DNA of 39,000 bases from Mesostigma viride (lineage: Eukaryota > Streptophyta > Mesostigmatophyceae > Mesostigmatales > Mesostigmataceae). The notes below the pieces were generated by a model, which was not told the DNA's origin, made no database searches, and worked only from the letters and a program-made list of their open reading frames with translations. Of the stretch, positions 12,290 to 39,000 are shown piece by piece. The first letter of the stretch is position 1. Every line of letters starts with the position of its first letter. The position numbers and the translations under genes were made by a program. Where the stretch lies: assembly GCA_009746045.1 (NCBI GenBank), contig RPFO01000819.1:436001-475000 (forward strand), given 5' to 3'.

Positions 12290-12989
12290 AGCAAAGTCCT
12301 CAGTGGGAGGGGAACATGGGATGGAATGGATGATGTAAGGTATCTAGGTCTTAGTTACAGGGTTGTGGGCACCACGGCCCGAATCGCTATGAATGCCATA
12401 TACACGGTCACATGTGGAGCCCCCAGAGAGTTGGGGGTTGTCTCCTTAATCACTACTTGCCATCTATCCTTGCGTACCATCTGCGTCCATATTATATACA
12501 GACAAACCAGGAGGCTGCCCGGGTGTGGGCCCGTCACGTCTACGGTAGCACATGTCCATGCCGAATCTATCACGAAAAGTCCACGGGTGGCGGCCCTGCC
12601 GCGAGCTGCCTGGGGCACGCCAGGTGAGGACATAACGCCCAGGCTCAGGCGGGCTTGGTCACTGCGCCAAACACCGCATAATACTCTGCCGATATTAATT
12701 ATGGCCAGAACTGATACGGCAGGCGGGTGCGATTAATAGGGACGCAACCCTAATACCTCCGTTTACAATAGATGGCCTACATGAGATATATGAACGGCAG
12801 GCAGTTGGGCACACAGGGTGAAATTAACCTCTGACACCCAGGTAGTAGAAGACAACGACTCCCCTGCTGTGGGAAGAAGCGTATTTGCTCCCCTGGGATC
12901 AAGCATGCCAGCTAGGCAAGGCCGCTAGGGTCCGGCTCATCTACTTTTGAATAGATAGAATAGACCGGTAGGAATGTGTGTACCACCCA
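12290..12989. other. no gene seen
   Basis: Open stretches on both strands lack domain similarity or codon pattern. I see no RNA gene or repeat. Confidence 0.3.
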
Positions 12990-13148
12990 TCCCTCCCTCC
13001 GTCCTTCCTTCCTTCCTTCCTCCCTCCCTTCCTTCCTTCCTTCCTTCCTTCCTTCCTTCCTTCCTTCCTTCCTTCCTTCCTTCCTTCCTTCCTTCCTTCC
13101 TTCCTTCCTTCCTTCCTTCCTTCCTTCCTTCCTTCCTTCCTTCCTTCC
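12990..13148 (+). repeat. (TTCC)n microsatellite
   Basis: About 150 bases of TTCC units with a few CCCTCC interruptions at the left end. Open frames on both strands are spurious. Confidence 0.95.
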
Positions 13149-13172
13149 GTATGTCCATCCCTCCATCGGGGT

Positions 13173-13240
13173 GAATACTCCGTGACTCCCCAACGGGAGC
13201 ACGAGTTTCATTAATTACCGTAATCTGAGCATTAATTAAT
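13173..13240 (+). repeat. CTCCGTG hairpin motif with ATTAATTA flank
   Basis: CTCCGTGACTCCCCAACGG and GAGCACGAGTTT are followed by ATTAATTA words. This matches the copy at about 11190 almost base for base. It directly abuts the (TTCC)n tract. Confidence 0.6.
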
Positions 13241-14991
13241 AAATGGTAGTATCGAATTGACATAACGACAAGAATGACAATTTGACATAACACAGTCTAT
13301 ATGCATGGGACTTGTACAACCATGCAAGATAATCATAGAGTGTGACACTTTCCGAGACCCAAAAGAAAAACGCAGTGCCAAGGATTGGACGTGGGCCATG
13401 GCAGGTTGAGGCAAGTACCACACTCATCACGCAATGGATGTAACCTGCTACCTAGTCACCACAGCCTTATCCATGCTCGGCCCAAGTAGTTAAGTAGGCA
13501 ACAGTATGGCATTGGTTTCAGAAGACCATGACGTCGGCTGGCAGCACCTCTACTTGCCCTGATCACCGTGCCACGGTTCGCGAGGTGTCTTGTTGCAATA
13601 AAATAAAGTGGCTAGCTAATGTGAGATAGAGGGGTGAGGCATGCAACCCATGTTGCATGACCCATGTTGCATGTGCTTGAGCAGCCAGACTGCACACCCC
13701 CCGGCCCCCCACCATACCCATGACAATGCAAGGGCCCAAGCTGTGGAAAGCGAAGTATGCGTTGATACGTGGCGCCCAGGTAACGGGCAGAGCCGACGCA
13801 CGGACTTAAACCACAGCAAGCGAGTGCGTGGTGGAGCTAGGACATCGCATCCGCATATGCCAGGGCATTTGCCCACTCGCCCATACCGGGGCAAATGCTT
13901 GGGTAGGTCAAACTCTGCATGATGGGGCACAGGTCAAGCTCCGTGACACGCCTTCACCCATGCACACAGGTACTTGGTTGCTTGCCTGACGAGGCTAGCC
14001 CAGGACATGCAGACCTAGACCAGGTGCGTAATGACCAGGTGCGTTACAAATGACTGCATGCATTGACCAGGTGATGACCACCGTCGTTGCACCCATCATC
14101 ATGGATATGGGAGTCGAGAGCCAATCACCCAATGACAAAGGGGTGGCAACAACAAAGAGGTGGCAGCATCGCAAGGAAGCTCCTTGTCAGCCTGCCTTGC
14201 CAGCTGTTGCCGTCTACCTATGGCCCAGTGGCGCCGGCCCTTCTCCCCTCCCGATGGTACCTGAACGGCAGCCGATTGGCAGCCGAAACACCGCAACAGC
14301 ATGAGCAGAGCCCGGCTCATAACCATGTTGCGGGGAGCCCGAGGGAGCGACTGTGGTTCCGACATGCATCGACAGCAGCCACCATGCATCGATCGGTATC
14401 ACCGCGCACGCAGCCCATCGCGTTGTCCTGCCAGTATGTTTTTCCTTGCTACAACATTTTCATAATCCGATTCCCCTCTTGAAAGGGGTCTGCCTTGCAA
14501 AGCCGTAGTGCAGGCATCCCACATCCTTGGAACGCAGGCCTTGCCCTTGACAGCAGGGTGCCTTAAAACATGACGATTTGCTGAGCAACGCCAGGCTTCT
14601 GGATTTTTGCTGCCACGAATATGCGAAAATTGTCACCCTGCAGGACGGTCTCCACTGCACGACGCGGTCCCTCATCCCGGCAGCGGGCAGGGGCGATGCC
14701 GGAAGATTGCCAACCATCATGGTATAGATCACCCCCACACGTTCTCCCAGGAGCAAGTGCAATTATCCAGCATTTGTCCAGCATTTTGGCTGGACAAGTC
14801 CTGTGGACACGCGGCAGCGTCTACAACAACCAGAGACGGCATAATCCTGGCGTCCGTGGTGTGGCATGAAGCTCCTCTCGGTGCACCAACACACCGTCCC
14901 TCCTGTGCAGGCCGACTCCGTGTCTATTCCACATGTCCAGGTCTATTACACATAAATACCGCGTCTATTCCACCACCTGTCACACGGTCTG
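13241..14991. other. no gene seen; downstream flank of the channel gene
   Basis: No supported gene. On the minus strand it is the 3' flank of the channel. A TGTAA word (14946-14950, minus) lies 42 bases past the stop. TGTAA is the usual poly(A) signal of volvocine green algae, but one five-base word is weak evidence. Open stretches near 14087-14482 and 14607-15281 on the plus strand have no recognisable product. Confidence 0.3.
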
Positions 14992-37840
<22,849 letters not shown>

Positions 37841-37879
37841 CTGCGGGAAAAAACAAGGCATCATGACGCATGATGACGA

Positions 37880-39000
37880 GCATGATGGTCAGGCGTGATG
37901 GTCAGGCGTGATGGTCAGGCATGATGGTCAGGCATGGTCAGGCATGATGGTCAGGCATGATGGTCAGGCATGATGGTCAGGCGTGATGGTCAGGCGCGAT
38001 GGTCAGGCGTGATGGTCAGGCATGATGGTCAGGCGTGATGGTCAGGCGTGATGGTCAGGCGTGATGGTCAGGCGTGATGGTCAGGCATGATGGTCAGGCG
38101 TGATGGTCAGGCGTGATGGTCAGGCGTGATGGTCAGGCGTGATGGTCAGGCGTGATGGTCAGGCGTGATGGTCAGGCATGATGGTCAGGCGTGATGGTCA
38201 GGCGTGATGGTCAGGCGTGATGGTCAGGCGTGATGGTCAGGCGTGATGGTCAGGCGTGATGGTCAGGCATGGTCAGGCGTGATGGTCAGGCATGATGGTC
38301 AGGCATGGTCAGGCGTGTTGGTCAGGCGTGATGGTCAGGCGTGATGGTCAGGCGTGATGGTCAGGCGTGATGGTCAGGCGTGATGGTCAGGCGTGATGGT
38401 CAGGCATGTTGGTCAGGCGTGATGGTCAGGCGTGATGGTCAGGCGTGATGGTCAGGCGTGATGGTCAGGCGTGATGGTCAGGCGTGATGGTCAGGCGTGA
38501 TGGTCAGGCATGATGGTCAGGCGTGATGGTCAGGCATGATGGTCAGGCGTGATGGTCAGGCGTGATGGTCAGGCGTGATGGTCAGGCGTGATGGTCAGGC
38601 GTGATGGTCAGGCGTGATGGTCAGGCGTGGTGGTCAGGCGTGATGGTCAGGCGTGATGGTCAGGCGTGATGGTCAGGCGTGATGGTCAGGCGTGATGGTC
38701 AGGCGTGATGGTCAGGCGTGATGGTCAGGCGTGATGGTCAGGCGTGATGGTCAGGCGTGATGGTCAGGCGTGGTGGTCAGGCGTGATGGTCAGGCATGAT
38801 GGTCAGGCGTGATGGTCAGGCGTGATGGTCAGGCGTGATGGTCAGGCGTGATGGTCAGGCGTGATGGTCAGGCGTGATGGTCAGGCGTGATGGTCAGGCG
38901 TGATGGTCAGGCGTGATGGTCAGGCGTGATGGTCAGGCGTGATGGTCAGGCATGATGGTCAGGCGTGATGGTCAGGCGTGATGGTCAGGCATGATGGTCA
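37880..39000. repeat. 13-bp minisatellite, over 80 copies, runs off the window
   Basis: Unit GCGTGATGGTCAG with few variants (GCATGATGGTCAG, TGTTGG, a short GCATGGTCAG). It lies in the intron upstream of exon 1 and stops about 40 bases before its acceptor. On the transcribed strand each unit reads CTGACCATCACGC, containing CTGAC. Confidence 0.97.

Noticed and set aside
14946-14950. TGTAA poly(A) signal of the channel gene
   Set aside because: A five-base word 42 bases after the stop is too likely by chance and would imply an unusually short 3' UTR.
37880-39000. CRISPR-like regular array
   Set aside because: Units are 13 bp with no spacers, in a eukaryotic intron.

Overview
This is nuclear DNA of a eukaryote, most likely a microalga or other protist. 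It has spliceosomal introns with GT...AG ends (donor often GTGGGT), GC-rich exons, abundant micro- and minisatellites, a hAT-type DNA transposon and an L1-type retrotransposon relic. Its one clear gene encodes a four-domain voltage-gated cation channel with four glutamates in the pore (EEEE). Such channels are absent from land plants but known in green algae, other protists and animals. The species cannot be named from the window.

Layout: bases 1-14990 contain no supportable intact gene. They hold a polyadenylated retrocopy end (about 728-788), a decayed transposon-like gene (2121-5456) split by a hAT element (2941-4822, 8-bp target duplication), an L1-like ORF1 pseudogene (5683-7095), a long (GGGA)n then (TGCG)n block (8199-9350), a 184-bp satellite (9800-10735), TTAA-rich dispersed elements with hairpins (10985-12289) and a (TTCC)n tract.

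Bases 14992-37840, minus strand, carry 21 exons of the channel gene. They run from the domain I pore to the stop codon, about 1,882 residues; the start and domain I S1-S5 lie beyond the right edge. Every exon-exon junction closes in a consistent codon phase, so the model is well supported. Order: I pore, I S6, domain II, a long low-complexity II-III linker over four exons, domain III, III-IV linker, domain IV, an EF-hand-like C-terminal segment, pre-IQ and an IQ-like helix.

The most unusual signal is in the introns. At least 13 of the 20 complete introns contain degenerate copies of the adjoining exon edge together with its splice site. Donor-side copies lie just downstream of donors and acceptor-side copies just upstream of acceptors, usually 30-140 bp apart and often in series of two to four. 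Many keep the GT or AG. Intron 19 shows donor-donor-donor...acceptor-acceptor-acceptor nesting. This looks like intron growth by repeated duplication across splice junctions, leaving decoy or alternative splice sites. The window ends in a 13-bp minisatellite of more than 80 units inside the next upstream intron.
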